A stretch of 42,454 bases of DNA from Sulfobacillus harzensis (GTDB lineage: Bacteria > Bacillota > Sulfobacillia > Sulfobacillales > Sulfobacillaceae), in the NCBI RefSeq assembly GCF_012933365.1, contig NZ_JABBVZ010000029.1:1-42454 (forward strand), in the 5' to 3' direction. Positions 8,062 through 16,996 of the stretch are shown piece after piece (the stretch's first letter is position 1; each line of letters starts with the position of its first letter). A program made the translations under genes and the position numbers. Below the pieces are notes generated by a model. It saw nothing but the letters and a program-made list of their open reading frames with translations. It was not told the origin of the DNA and did no database searches.

Positions 8062-8426
8062 TGATTCCGCCGCCTTCCCGAAGAATGCCCTCTTCCCATC
8101 AGCGTATCATAGACGATGGGGCGGACAGTTCTTGAGAACGACGAAACCTTAAAGCTTCAACAGGCGGCTCCCGCTCATTAAGTATCATCCGGAAATCAAC
8201 ACGACGTGTTTTTTGGCCCTGGTCATTTGACGGAGGCGCTGAGCCATCCAAGCATCCCCAAACCCACCCTCATGTAGAATGTGTCCCAGGGTACGCTGTA
8301 CCCGCTGCCCTATGCCCCTGTGCCCCATACCTGTTACACTGTGCGTATCCCGACAAGGAAAGAGGCTCCTTCACCTTAAGGGGTGAGGAGGTGGACACAT
8401 CCGCCATTACACCACGCTTGGACGGA
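8062..8426. other. Intergenic stretch without a recognised gene
   Basis: No reading frame here looks like a protein. The only structure noticed is a hairpin with arms CTCCTTCACC and GGGTGAGGAG at about 8370-8393, downstream of the DIP1984-like gene on its strand. It lacks a clear T-tract, so I do not call it a terminator. Confidence 0.4.
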
Positions 8427-8891
8427 TTACATGTCGTATGCCCAGCCGGCTTGCTGAATGGCCAAATCCAACGCCATACGCTCTGCCGACACCTGGTCGA
8501 GGCGACTCTGTAATGCACTGACATCCATCGTCGGAACCATCGTGGCTGCTTCCCGGGGAACCATGCCAAACCGTTCATGAGGGCCCCCTGTGGCGACCTG
8601 CATCACTTCGCTAAGGATGGCGATGTGCCGGGTCAAGCGGTCGCGCCGGGCCAATGCTTCCATTAGGGTCATGCCGTTTTCCAATCGCACCGTCATATTG
8701 GCCCGATTGATTTGCACCACCCGCTCTTCCCAGCGGGCGAGCGTTTGATCCAGTTCCTCCAGAATATCGGTAACGGCCTCCAAGGGCGCACGCCCTTCCG
8801 GAGCCACAACACTGCGCCGGGCGCGCTGAGACAGGGATGTCATGCGGTCAGCCAACCCTTTGCGCTCCGCTAAAGCTTCCGCCAATTTCAT
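8427..8891 (-). CDS. DIP1984 family protein
   Basis: A 154-residue soluble, strongly helical protein that begins MKLAEALAERKGLADRMTSL. It keeps the family pattern of paired heptad-rich helices, the INRANMTVRLENGMTLMEAL segment and the C-terminal LQSRLDQVSAERMALDLAIQ followed by QAGW. The family (also called septicolysin-like) has no established enzymatic role. The start is preceded by a GGAGG-type site. It is a single gene between two unrelated neighbours. Confidence 0.78.
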   Translation of the reverse strand: MKLAEALAERKGLADRMTSLSQRARRSVVAPEGRAPLEAVTDILEELDQTLARWEERVVQINRANMTVRLENGMTLMEALARRDRLTRHIAILSEVMQVATGGPHERFGMVPREAATMVPTMDVSALQSRLDQVSAERMALDLAIQQAGWAYDM

Positions 8892-9069
8892 GGGTCTCCC
8901 TCCATTCTGATGTGAAGATCTAGTGCTTTCATGGGGTTCAAGAATGACTCCAGTCTATACCGAACAAACGCCTCTGGCAAGAAAAAACGTCACGTCACAG
9001 GCAAACGGTGACAGAGGGTGTCGGCGATTCCTGGTACGCTGCCCCTAAACCACGAAAGGGATGAAAAGG

Positions 9070-9762
9070 ATGCCGCGACCCGAGGTCATCATCATCATGG
9101 GAGCGTCGGTCGACGGACGCATCACGACGGCGCCAGGAAGAAACGTGACGGAATGGATAGCAGAAGGGCTAATGGAGTCTCACGATCATATTCACCACTT
9201 GGCGGATAATCTGGATTGCGATGGGCTAATGTCGGGAAGCGAGTCGGTTCTCATCTGGGGTTCGCACCCCATTCGCCTGCCATCCCCAGGCTACTGGCCA
9301 AAAAAGTCGAAAGCTTACATCGTGGTTGATGGGCGAGGCCGAATCCAATGGGCTCACACCGAGGGACTCATTGTGGTTACGCGAGAAACGGTCGCACCGG
9401 AATATCGCGCCCAACTGGCTGAGAAACACATTGATGCCATTTTTGCTGGCCACGGTCGCCATGTCGACTTGCGCTTGGCACTAGCCCAACTGTACCGTCG
9501 GGGGTTTCGCCGACTGGCACTTACGGGCGGGGGGCGTATTAACGCGGCCTTCCTTCAAGAGGGTCTCGTCGATCAAGTCAGCGTCGTTTGGAACCCGCTG
9601 TTAGTTGGCGGACACAACACACCAACCATTTACGATCGCCCCAACATCACCGATATTCACGATATCATTCGCTTGCAGTTGATTCGCAGCGAGCGTCTTG
9701 ATGGTCAGTCAGTCTGGGCGCATTACCGGGTTACAACTGCACCCGCTGCGGCGCCCCTTTAG
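9070..9762 (+). CDS. RibD C-terminal/dihydrofolate-reductase-fold reductase
   Basis: About 230 residues with the RibD_C fold, an NADPH-dependent reductase related to the pyrimidine reductase of riboflavin synthesis. Signatures are VIIIMGASVDGRITT at the N-terminus, GLMSGSESVLIWG, and the nucleotide-binding ALTGGGRINAAFLQEGLVDQ. No deaminase domain is attached, so it is a stand-alone reductase whose substrate may not be the riboflavin intermediate. The ATG at 9070 has better spacing from GAAAGGG than the one at 9061. Its stop overlaps the stop of the convergent MFS gene. Confidence 0.82.
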   Translation: MPRPEVIIIMGASVDGRITTAPGRNVTEWIAEGLMESHDHIHHLADNLDCDGLMSGSESVLIWGSHPIRLPSPGYWPKKSKAYIVVDGRGRIQWAHTEGLIVVTRETVAPEYRAQLAEKHIDAIFAGHGRHVDLRLALAQLYRRGFRRLALTGGGRINAAFLQEGLVDQVSVVWNPLLVGGHNTPTIYDRPNITDIHDIIRLQLIRSERLDGQSVWAHYRVTTAPAAAPL

Positions 9763-11093
9763 GCTTCCTCCGTAATTGAGACATTGGCTTGACTCGCTAC
9801 AGGGGTTAACCGAAAACGGCGAATGCCCGGAACCATTAAGGCGGCCACCACCGTGGAGGCCATCAAGACCGTGGCCAATCCAAAGCTTCTGTGGGCTCCA
9901 ATAGCGTCCCCCACAACGCCAACTGCCCCAAAGGTAATGGGTACCGCCAACCCTGACAGCATGCCGGAAAACGATGACACGCGCCCTAACAAACGGCTAG
10001 GCACCAGCGTCTGCATCATCGCCCCGCCCGGAGCATTGGCGGCCACCAAACCGCCCCCCAACAGGAAGTTGCCCACATCAGCCACAACCGGGGTTGGCGA
10101 CACCGCCACCATCAGCAATCCGGTCGCTTCAAGGCCCAAGGCAGCCGCCATGGAGAGCCCCATGCGGCGGATGGTAAACATCCCGATAATCACCCCACCC
10201 ACCACGATGCCGAGGCCCATGGCGGAGTCGAAAAGGCCGAGGGCGCGTGCGCTGGCATGAAACGTATCCCGAATCAGCATCGGGGGCAGAACATTAGTTG
10301 GACCCAGGGCAATATTGCTTACCATGCCGATCCCCATCATCACCAGAAGCACGGGCCGTTGGCGCAACCATTGCCACCCCTCAAAGGCGCTTTTCCAGGC
10401 GGACGACGTCAACACCTCCTGGCTTGGCGCATTGTGATCAGGATGAGCAATCCGCGCGACCCAGATCGCCGCGGCGGCAAACGTGAGCACGTCCAGCGTC
10501 ATGGTGAGCCCCACCCCAGCCAAAGCCACCGCCAACCCTCCCATTGCCGAGCCAATCAGGCGGGCCACCTGTTGCGAACTATGGAACAAGGCGTGGGCCG
10601 TAAGCAGGTCGTCTTGGCCAACAATATCGGGCAAGATAGAGGCGCGGGCCGGATCATATAAGCTAGAGGCCACGCCCATGAGGCCGCGAACCACATAAAC
10701 AAGCCAAATGGCGTGGAAGCGCCCCAACACGGACAGGGCCAATAAACCCGCCAGCAACCCGGAGGCCAGATTCGCCCACATCATCAACCGTCGGCGACTA
10801 TGGCGGTCCGCCAAAACGCCAAACCATGGCCCCAAAATCACGGTGGGCAAAAAGTTGGCCACCACCACTAACCCCATCGCTACTCCTGAACCAGTCTGGG
10901 CAAAGACGAACCACATAACCGCAATGTTGAAGAAATAGGATCCGAAAGCTTTTACCGTTTCGCTCGCCCAAAGCTTCCGAGCCTCGGGATATTGCTTGAG
11001 GAATTGCGGAAAGGCTCCAAAATTCACGAGATAAGCCCCCCTGTTTTTATATTCGTCAATCATTACTTCGACAATCATCGAACAACCGCGCAA
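9759..11093 (-). CDS. MFS exporter, MFS_3 (EntS-like) type
   Basis: A 12-helix major facilitator protein of about 440 residues. Visible features are KAFGSYFFNIAVMWFVFAQT, the family loop GVLADRHSRRRLMMWANLAS between helices 2 and 3, and LDVLTFAAAAIWVARI. This subgroup exports siderophores, macrolides and other small molecules. The gene lies four bases downstream of the ArsR-type regulator on the same strand, so the regulator probably controls it. The start is uncertain: TTG 11093, ATG 11078 and ATG 11063 are all possible, and none has a clear ribosome-binding site, suggesting coupling to the upstream gene. Confidence 0.85.
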   Translation of the reverse strand: MRGCSMIVEVMIDEYKNRGAYLVNFGAFPQFLKQYPEARKLWASETVKAFGSYFFNIAVMWFVFAQTGSGVAMGLVVVANFLPTVILGPWFGVLADRHSRRRLMMWANLASGLLAGLLALSVLGRFHAIWLVYVVRGLMGVASSLYDPARASILPDIVGQDDLLTAHALFHSSQQVARLIGSAMGGLAVALAGVGLTMTLDVLTFAAAAIWVARIAHPDHNAPSQEVLTSSAWKSAFEGWQWLRQRPVLLVMMGIGMVSNIALGPTNVLPPMLIRDTFHASARALGLFDSAMGLGIVVGGVIIGMFTIRRMGLSMAAALGLEATGLLMVAVSPTPVVADVGNFLLGGGLVAANAPGGAMMQTLVPSRLLGRVSSFSGMLSGLAVPITFGAVGVVGDAIGAHRSFGLATVLMASTVVAALMVPGIRRFRLTPVASQANVSITEEA

Positions 11094-11097
11094 AAAA

Positions 11098-12135
11098 TTA
11101 ACCGAGCAGTTGGCGGTCTAACGAGGCCAAGAGCGCGCCAAGCCGTTGCCGGTCCAGCGTGTAGTAAACCCGGTTCTCTTGGCGGTCAGGAACAACCAGA
11201 CCCATATCCGCCAAAATGGCGAGATGATGGGAAATGGTGGAATTGGACAGACCCAGACGCTGCGCTAATTCGTACCCAAAGCAGGGAGTGACGGCCAGCG
11301 TCTTGATGATTTTGATCCGGGTTTCGTCAGACAGCACCTTCAGAAACCCGGCCATTTCATCGCTGCGCATCGACTTCCGTCCTAGATAATGAATGCCGTA
11401 GAGGGCGATAAACAGCAAACGCTCATCACTAAAGGACGACAAGCTGTCCAAGTGATAAAAAACGGACGGGGCCAATACGACCTCCACCCCCCCATTATCA
11501 ATCGGCACTCCATTTAAAATCGGAAATTCGTTCATCAAATCCCGATGCGAATGCACCCTTTCAGCCACGCGCGCCATACTCTCGTCCTGCAGCTTTTGAA
11601 GACGCTCCCACTCCGCCGCAAAGTATCTCTCATGGCATTGGGCCACCAAGTCGATAAATTGCTGTTTCGCGCTCTCCGCGTTGAGATACAGATAGCTAAG
11701 TTTCCATTTTTCCAGGTCGGGCAGATTAGTCCTGTTAATGTAATCTCTCACGCTCTCAGGATCATCAATGTTGAGCGGTCCGTCAGGGCTATAGCCCGTA
11801 CTCAAGAGGCTCCGGAAAAGCTCACGCGGGGACATCTGGGAGAGCCGGTCCATGAAGATCTCCACCGATTGCCAGGCGCTTTGGACCCAGGCAAAACTTA
11901 CTAATGACAAGCCCAAATAGCTTTCCTCGTTAAAGAAGACTTTGAGCCCCTCCAACACGGGTTGCGGCAGGGATTTCCGTGTCCGATCCACAAACAAGTC
12001 CACATCGAAATCTGCCAACGTTAAAGCTGCTGGCGTCTTGGAAAGATGCTCGTGGGATTGCAGCCGAAACATGGATGCCAGTAATTCGAACACTGGCGAA
12101 CGGATTAAAAACACCCCAGGCAGCAACGGGCTCAC
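11098..12135 (-). CDS. ArsR-family regulator with a long N-terminal domain
   Basis: A 345-residue regulator. The last 90 residues are an ArsR-type winged helix (FLKVLSDETRIKIIKTLAVT, then LGLSNSTISHHLAILADMGL and the wing NRVYYTL). The 250-residue N-terminal part is unlike small metal-sensing ArsR proteins and resembles the DUF5937-type regulators, so it probably senses something other than a metal. GTG at 12135 is chosen because GGAGG precedes it by eight bases. The ATG at 12162 overlaps the -10 box. It is the first gene of a two-gene operon with the MFS exporter. Confidence 0.85.
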   Translation of the reverse strand: MSPLLPGVFLIRSPVFELLASMFRLQSHEHLSKTPAALTLADFDVDLFVDRTRKSLPQPVLEGLKVFFNEESYLGLSLVSFAWVQSAWQSVEIFMDRLSQMSPRELFRSLLSTGYSPDGPLNIDDPESVRDYINRTNLPDLEKWKLSYLYLNAESAKQQFIDLVAQCHERYFAAEWERLQKLQDESMARVAERVHSHRDLMNEFPILNGVPIDNGGVEVVLAPSVFYHLDSLSSFSDERLLFIALYGIHYLGRKSMRSDEMAGFLKVLSDETRIKIIKTLAVTPCFGYELAQRLGLSNSTISHHLAILADMGLVVPDRQENRVYYTLDRQRLGALLASLDRQLLG

Positions 12136-12160
12136 GGCATACCCCTCCATCCTTGGCCGC

Positions 12161-12189
12161 ATTTTACCTCGACATTCTATTTATGTCAA
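12161..12189 (-). promoter_or_regulatory. Promoter of the ArsR-type regulator/MFS operon
   Basis: On the minus strand TTGACA (12184-12189) and TAAAAT (12161-12166) are separated by exactly 17 bases. Transcription would start near 12154, about 19 bases before the GTG start. This is the best sigma-A-type promoter in the window. Confidence 0.8.
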
Positions 12190-12209
12190 CATGGATATTC
12201 TATTGACAT
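12183..12209. promoter_or_regulatory. Probable operator of the ArsR-type regulator
   Basis: ATGTCAA (12183-12189) and TTGACAT (12203-12209) form an inverted repeat with 13 bases between the arms. One arm covers the -35 box. A further GACAT half-site is at 12171-12175. Binding here would block the promoter, which suggests autorepression. It could also affect the divergent flavin reductase gene. Confidence 0.5.
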
Positions 12210-12352
12210 CGAACATCATTCGCGATGGGACCATCGCCAAACAGGTGCCAAAGTGCAGAGCCCAGCGGGCGAACGCTTACCCTTGTGTTTACCCAGCGCC
12301 TGCGTTAGGCTGGTTTTGGTCATATTTCCCAACTTGCAGAGGAGATGAGTGG

Positions 12353-12835
12353 ATGGACGCGCAAATCAAGAAGACCGCGCTGCGCCTTTTTACCTACGGC
12401 CTCTACATCGGCACGTCCGGGACGGGCGCGGATGTCGCTGCAGGTACCATCAACTGGGTGTCGCAAGCCTCATTTCAACCCCCGCTGGTGATGGCCGCCG
12501 TCAAGGCCGATTCGCACCTTCACCAGCTTATCGAGACCACGGGTCAATTCGCGATCAATGTCCTAAGTGCGGACCAAAAAGAGATTGCCCAAGACTTCTT
12601 TCGTCCCACCAAGCAGGAAAACAACACCTTGAATGGCCACCCCTACGAATCGGGATCGGCTACCGGCGTCCCCCTGCTGACCGAACTGCCCGCCTGGGTA
12701 GAGGTCAAAGTGACCGACACCGTCAAGCGAGGAGACCACACCGTGTTTATAGGTGAAGTTATTGACGCGGGCATCCGCGATGAAAACGCCAAGGCCTTGG
12801 ACATGTGGAATACGGGTTGGTTTTATGCCGGATAA
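12353..12835 (+). CDS. Flavin reductase family protein
   Basis: A 160-residue protein of the FMN-binding split-barrel flavin reductase family (PF01613). These proteins reduce FMN or FAD with NAD(P)H to feed monooxygenases, or bind flavin in other roles. The N-terminal pattern LRLFTYGLYIGTSGTGADVA followed by NWVSQASFQPPLVMAAVK is characteristic, as are FAINVLSADQKEIAQDFF and the closing DHTVFIGEVIDAG. ATG 12353 has AGAGGAG eight bases upstream. The frame is open upstream but has no other credible start. No monooxygenase partner lies adjacent. Confidence 0.85.
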   Translation: MDAQIKKTALRLFTYGLYIGTSGTGADVAAGTINWVSQASFQPPLVMAAVKADSHLHQLIETTGQFAINVLSADQKEIAQDFFRPTKQENNTLNGHPYESGSATGVPLLTELPAWVEVKVTDTVKRGDHTVFIGEVIDAGIRDENAKALDMWNTGWFYAG

Positions 12836-12856
12836 AAGCAGGTGAGCGCATCGGCC

Positions 12857-13939
12857 CTAGGCTGATGCGCTCCTGGCTGCGAGTCGTATCCGCTCAATTT
12901 CACTGTCGTCAATCGCTCGTTCGAAGCGGCGAAATCCCGCCAGAGAAAATCCATGCTTATCGCCCAGTTCGCGAATTTCCTGCACCCGTGCGACGTCAAT
13001 GGTGGGTCCCAAGGTAAAGCACTCTAGGCGTCCTTCCAAAGCCAAAATCATCGTCTCCGCCATGCAGGCTTCGACCATCTTAGGCGGAAAACCAAAATCA
13101 AAGCCCATGTCGGCATTTTCCCCGGGCACTTGAATGACGCCCCCATCCAGCACCAGCACGTCATGGCGCTGCTCCATTACCACGCGGGAGAGGTTGCGTG
13201 GCCTCGCTACATCAGTCACCACAGCACCGGGCTTGAGGTCGTCCGGTTCTACAATGGTTCCGGTGGCGGACGACACCGCAACGACAATATCGGCAGGCCT
13301 CACCGCCTCGGGGATGTGGGTGGTCCAATCCACCTTAATGGCCGGATGCCTGGCGCGAATTTCCGCCGCCAGTGCCTTGAGGTCCTCTTCGGTGCGGGAA
13401 ACCAGCGTCACTTGGCGTACCTGTTCAGCAAGAAGAAAGGTGGCTGCGCGCCCAATGGATCCCGTCGCCCCAATCACCGTGGCCCGCGCCTGCCCAAGAT
13501 CAATTTGCATGCGCTCCGCCGCCATTAAGGTTCCCTGGACCGCAGTAGCCGTGGTATACGAGTTGCCGGTGGTAATGGGCACACCCACGCGCTGGGACAA
13601 GGTAATACCTCGATCACCGGCAATCTTGGTGAACGCACCAAGCCCTACTATTTCCGCCCCAAGTTTTTCGGCCAATTGCACCGAGGCGGTCAGCTTCTTT
13701 AGCACCCACTCATAGGGCGCGTTCAACAAAATGTCCGGCGTCAGCGGCAACCCCAGCAGCCACCCTTCCAGCTCCTCCCCCGTTGGAGAGTGAACACCGG
13801 TAACGTGACCGGCCGTAACGGGGCCAACTTGCTTAAAGGCCCACTCGACTAATTTCGGTGGTAGATGCTGGGTAATGGGATACTTGCGGGCAAAATCGTC
13901 AAATCGTAGCGGGTGTATGATGAAGGCAAACTTTCGCAA
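12857..13939 (-). CDS. Long-chain acyl-ACP reductase (AAR)-like oxidoreductase
   Basis: A 360-residue protein whose layout follows cyanobacterial acyl-ACP reductase, which makes fatty aldehydes from acyl-ACP with NADPH. Shared features are GLGAFTKI (AAR: LGGFTSI), TTGNSYTTATAV (AAR: TTGNTHTAYVI), the Rossmann loop VIGATGSIGRAA near residues 155-165, LVLDGGVIQ, and CMAETMILALEG with Cys292, placed like the catalytic cysteine of AAR. Automatic annotation could call it shikimate or saccharopine dehydrogenase. TTG 13939 follows GGAGG by ten bases. It is the last gene of an operon with MaoC and Gfo/Idh/MocA proteins. Aldehyde deformylating oxygenase is absent here. The homology is seen by eye; the substrate is inference. 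Confidence 0.7.
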   Translation of the reverse strand: MRKFAFIIHPLRFDDFARKYPITQHLPPKLVEWAFKQVGPVTAGHVTGVHSPTGEELEGWLLGLPLTPDILLNAPYEWVLKKLTASVQLAEKLGAEIVGLGAFTKIAGDRGITLSQRVGVPITTGNSYTTATAVQGTLMAAERMQIDLGQARATVIGATGSIGRAATFLLAEQVRQVTLVSRTEEDLKALAAEIRARHPAIKVDWTTHIPEAVRPADIVVAVSSATGTIVEPDDLKPGAVVTDVARPRNLSRVVMEQRHDVLVLDGGVIQVPGENADMGFDFGFPPKMVEACMAETMILALEGRLECFTLGPTIDVARVQEIRELGDKHGFSLAGFRRFERAIDDSEIERIRLAARSASA

Positions 13940-13954
13940 ACGCTTCGCACCTCC

Positions 13955-13972
13955 GTGCACAAAACTGTGCAC
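13955..13972. promoter_or_regulatory. Palindromic operator before the acyl-ACP reductase-like gene
   Basis: GTGCACAAAACTGTGCAC is a perfect inverted repeat with 7-bp arms and a 4-base centre. It lies between a -10-like TAAAAT (13973-13978, minus strand) and the ribosome-binding site. A repressor here would block an internal promoter of the last gene. The matching regulator is not identified. Confidence 0.55.
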
Positions 13973-14003
13973 ATTTTACCATACGCTCCCTGGCAATACA
14001 TCT

Positions 14004-14963
14004 TTAAATCCGGTGGATTACTGCGGAACTCTGCCGCAAAAGAGCCAGAGTTTGAGCCGTGCGAAGCGCTGATTCGGCCGCCAGGTGACGCGGAGGCTGG
14101 TCTCCCATAATGGTCGCATTGATCTGCTCTACCATCCGGACGAACGTCATGTCTCCCTGGGCGGCCGCCCATTCGCGCGTCCCCTCGGGGGTTATGACAC
14201 GGATGGTGTCACCAGGCGTTGGATGATATGGATTCGTCAACACCAGCCGGCCGCGGGTTCCCAACACTTGACCGGAGGTCTCATACGGCCGGTTCAAGCC
14301 CGCTAGAAACTGCAACGTCGTTCCCCCGGCAAAGGCCACTTGTCCGTTCACCTCAACATCCACGCCGCGCCTCTCCACCATGAAGGCCCGAGCTTGGTGC
14401 GCTTCACCCAAGAGATATCCCGCCCAGTGCACGGGATAGCAGCCCACATCATAGAGCGCTCCCCCGCCCATGGTGGCGTCCCAGCGGATGTTGTTCGGAT
14501 CCGCAATGGAGGAATAGAACACACTTTGGAGATGGCAAACGGCCCCGATGGCGCCCTCGTCCAAAATCTCCTGCACCATCCGCATTTGCTCCCGGAAGGG
14601 AAACGCAAAGGCCTCCCAGAGATAACGGTTGTGCGCCCGAGCCGATTCAATCATCCGAGCGACTGATTCGGCGTCAAGTCCCAACGGCTTTTCTGCTAAC
14701 ACATGCTTTCCTGCGGCCAATGCCTTTACTGTCCACTCTTCGTGGAGATGATTGGGCAACGCAATATAGACAGCATCGATGGTGGAGTCGTCCAATACGT
14801 CCTCATAGGTGCCGGCTCGCACCTGAAGATCGCGGGCCAACCCGTTCCGCGATCCTAAACGGCTCCCTATCATGCCGATTGTGCCTGACGAAAGACTTTT
14901 CATAGCAGGCCCAAATGAATTCTGGACCACCCAGCCACTACCGAGAATCCCCCAGCGAACCAT
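14004..14963 (-). CDS. Gfo/Idh/MocA family oxidoreductase
   Basis: A 319-residue NAD(P)-dependent dehydrogenase. The Rossmann start WGILGSGWVVQNSFGPAMKS and the signature HVLAEKPLGLDAESVARMIE (EKP motif) identify the family. The second domain has GGGALYDVGCYPVHWAGYLL with the usual catalytic-region histidine and tyrosine neighbourhood. Substrates in the family are mostly sugars and cyclitols, but many members are uncharacterised. It begins three bases after the MaoC gene stop and ends just before the acyl-ACP reductase-like gene, in the same operon. Confidence 0.88.
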   Translation of the reverse strand: MVRWGILGSGWVVQNSFGPAMKSLSSGTIGMIGSRLGSRNGLARDLQVRAGTYEDVLDDSTIDAVYIALPNHLHEEWTVKALAAGKHVLAEKPLGLDAESVARMIESARAHNRYLWEAFAFPFREQMRMVQEILDEGAIGAVCHLQSVFYSSIADPNNIRWDATMGGGALYDVGCYPVHWAGYLLGEAHQARAFMVERRGVDVEVNGQVAFAGGTTLQFLAGLNRPYETSGQVLGTRGRLVLTNPYHPTPGDTIRVITPEGTREWAAAQGDMTFVRMVEQINATIMGDQPPRHLAAESALRTAQTLALLRQSSAVIHRI

Positions 14964-14966
14964 GTC

Positions 14967-15413
14967 TTACCCCTCTTCCTCAGGCCGCAAACGCACCAAG
15001 GCCGCCGCGTCGTAGGCCATCACGCGGGTCCCGTCTTGATTGACCACCTCAAAATGCATGCTGACAATCCCACGCGGCCGGCTCTTAGACCGCCGCACCG
15101 AGGTAATGGTCACGACCGTGGTCAGGGTATCTCCGGGGCGAACCGGAGCCAACCATTCCACCCGATCCAGTCCCGGTCCGCCCATCGATTCGTCCCCTAA
15201 TACATTGGCTTCAATCCAGCGTGACCAGACCCAACTCAAGGTGTGGTATCCGGAGGCAATCAAGCCGCCAAAAGGCCCCTTTCGCGCAAATTCGGGATCG
15301 AGATGAATTCGCTGGGGATCGAAGACGCTGGCAAATTGAAGGATGGCCTGCTCCGTCACTTCGATGGGACGAAGGGTGTACGCGGTCCCGGGTCGAAATT
15401 CCTCAAAGTACAT
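14967..15413 (-). CDS. MaoC family dehydratase
   Basis: A 148-residue hot-dog-fold protein of the MaoC/(R)-specific enoyl-CoA hydratase type. The FDPQRIHLDPEFARKGPFGG segment carries the Asp/His hydratase motif (D-x4-H), followed by LIASGYHTLSW. Family members hydrate trans-2-enoyl thioesters. It starts one base after the stop of the DHA2 exporter frame, which shows that the exporter gene was part of this operon. Together with the acyl-ACP reductase-like gene it hints at acyl-thioester metabolism. Confidence 0.87.
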   Translation of the reverse strand: MYFEEFRPGTAYTLRPIEVTEQAILQFASVFDPQRIHLDPEFARKGPFGGLIASGYHTLSWVWSRWIEANVLGDESMGGPGLDRVEWLAPVRPGDTLTTVVTITSVRRSKSRPRGIVSMHFEVVNQDGTRVMAYDAAALVRLRPEEEG

Positions 15414-15414
15414 G

Positions 15415-16843
15415 CTACATTCCCTCCCCGCTTGTGATCTCTTGTCGCTCGGCCAGCACTGTGGCTTGGTGCGGCTTCAGTAGCGGCATGGCAACAAGCA
15501 AAGCCAAAAGATAGAAAGCCACAAATACCCAAAATCCCATGTTGGTCGCGTGCACCAGCGCCCCCTGCATAGCGCGGGACAGGATGCCGGAGGTGCCAAG
15601 GTAAATGGCAGAGGCCACCTTGGGTGGAAGGCTAACTTCGGCCGCCATCAAGGCGATGGTAAGGGACAACGCCATCCCAACATTGCGGAAGGTGAAGAAC
15701 ATCCCCGAAGCGGCACCGGTCCGCTCCCTCGGGGCCGACGACATGACCGCCTTGGTCAATGAAGGCCACGCGAGGCCGTTCGATGCAGAAATCAGGAGCA
15801 ATGGCAAAATGACCGACCAGGCAGAGAAATGGTTCGGCAAGTGGCCCAGCCAGAAGCTGCCTAAGGCCATGCCGATAACGCCGAGTACGAACCGGCCCCA
15901 TAATGAGCTGTGGGGCCGACAGCGGCACCAACATAAGCCCTGCGGCCACAGGGCTTAGATGCACCGCCCCTTGTAAATAGATCGTCAAGAGAAAGGTGGT
16001 GGCAAAGAAGCCAATCGAGTAGCTAACTGTCACCCCTAAACCCGAACGATAATGACGATGCCTCAAAAGCCCTAAATCAAACATGGGGTCCTTTTGACGC
16101 GTCTCAAACACCACAAACAAAACCAAAAGAATCACCGTGGCCAAAAACAAACCCAAAATGCGGGCCGAACCCCACCCCCAAGCTTGCCCAAAGGACAGGG
16201 CTAGGAGGAGACCCACCAACCCTGTGCCGAAAGTTACGGCTCCGGCCCAATCCGTGCGTGCCTTCAAGTCATGGGGTCCTTCTTTGAGAACCCACAGGGA
16301 TCCCACGATGCCGGCAAGGGCGAAGGGAATCGCTACAAAGAACACCCAACGCCACCCCAGGCTGCCGACCAAAAGTCCACCGGCGACAGGACCCACGATG
16401 GAACCCATTACCCATGATGTGGAGTTGATGCCAAGCGCCCGACCCAGCTCACTCGGCGGAAAGACGCTCACAATAATCGGGGTAGCGGTCGCCAAGGCCA
16501 GTGCGGCTCCTGTGCCCTGAACGAATCGAAACACCAGCAAGAATGCGCCATTGGGTGCAATGCCGCAGAAAAACGTGGCCACCGTGAAGATGATAAGGCC
16601 GGTCAGGAAAATATGCTTTCTTCCGATGAGGTCGGACCATCGTCCCGCGGGAAGCAAAAAGATGGTGCTGGTAATAATATAAGCCGTCATGGTCCAAAGT
16701 CCCGTGGTCACCGTAATATGAAGTCCCTGAACCATCCGCGGCAGCCCCACGACAACGATGGTGCCGTCAAGATTGGTCACAAAGGCTACTAACGTGACCA
16801 CGGCCAGAACCCACCATTTTTTTACTGATGCAGTATTGTTCAA
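15415..16843 (-). pseudogene. DHA2-type MFS exporter, frameshifted
   Basis: A 14-helix drug-exporter-type MFS protein. TTG 16843 (AGGAG site) gives NNTASVKKWWVLAVVTLVAF, then the family features NLDGTIVVVGLPRM and LPAGRWSDLIGRKH. The frame is lost at about 15890-15900, after LSAPQLIMGP. A second frame continues RFVLGVIGMALGSFWLGHLP through the last helices to a stop at 15415. The conserved loop expected between these segments (a GRLSDRxG-like motif) is missing, so a deletion of some 35 bases is as likely as a single extra base. Unless this is a sequencing error, the exporter is truncated and inactive. Confidence 0.78.
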
Positions 16844-16996
16844 ACTCGCTCTCCTGTTCTGTCGCATATGATCAGCGAATTCATTTTGACGCACTCACCT
16901 TAGTATAGCGAAGCGGTCCTCGTGCCACCATGGCAGGAGGTGTATCATAACGGCAATATTTGGCACACTAAGCGCAAAAGAGACAGGGAGGTACGC

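Noticed and set aside
11942..12352. N-terminal extension of the flavin reductase frame
   Set aside because: The extension is antisense to the ArsR-type gene and its promoter; ATG 12353 has the proper ribosome-binding site.
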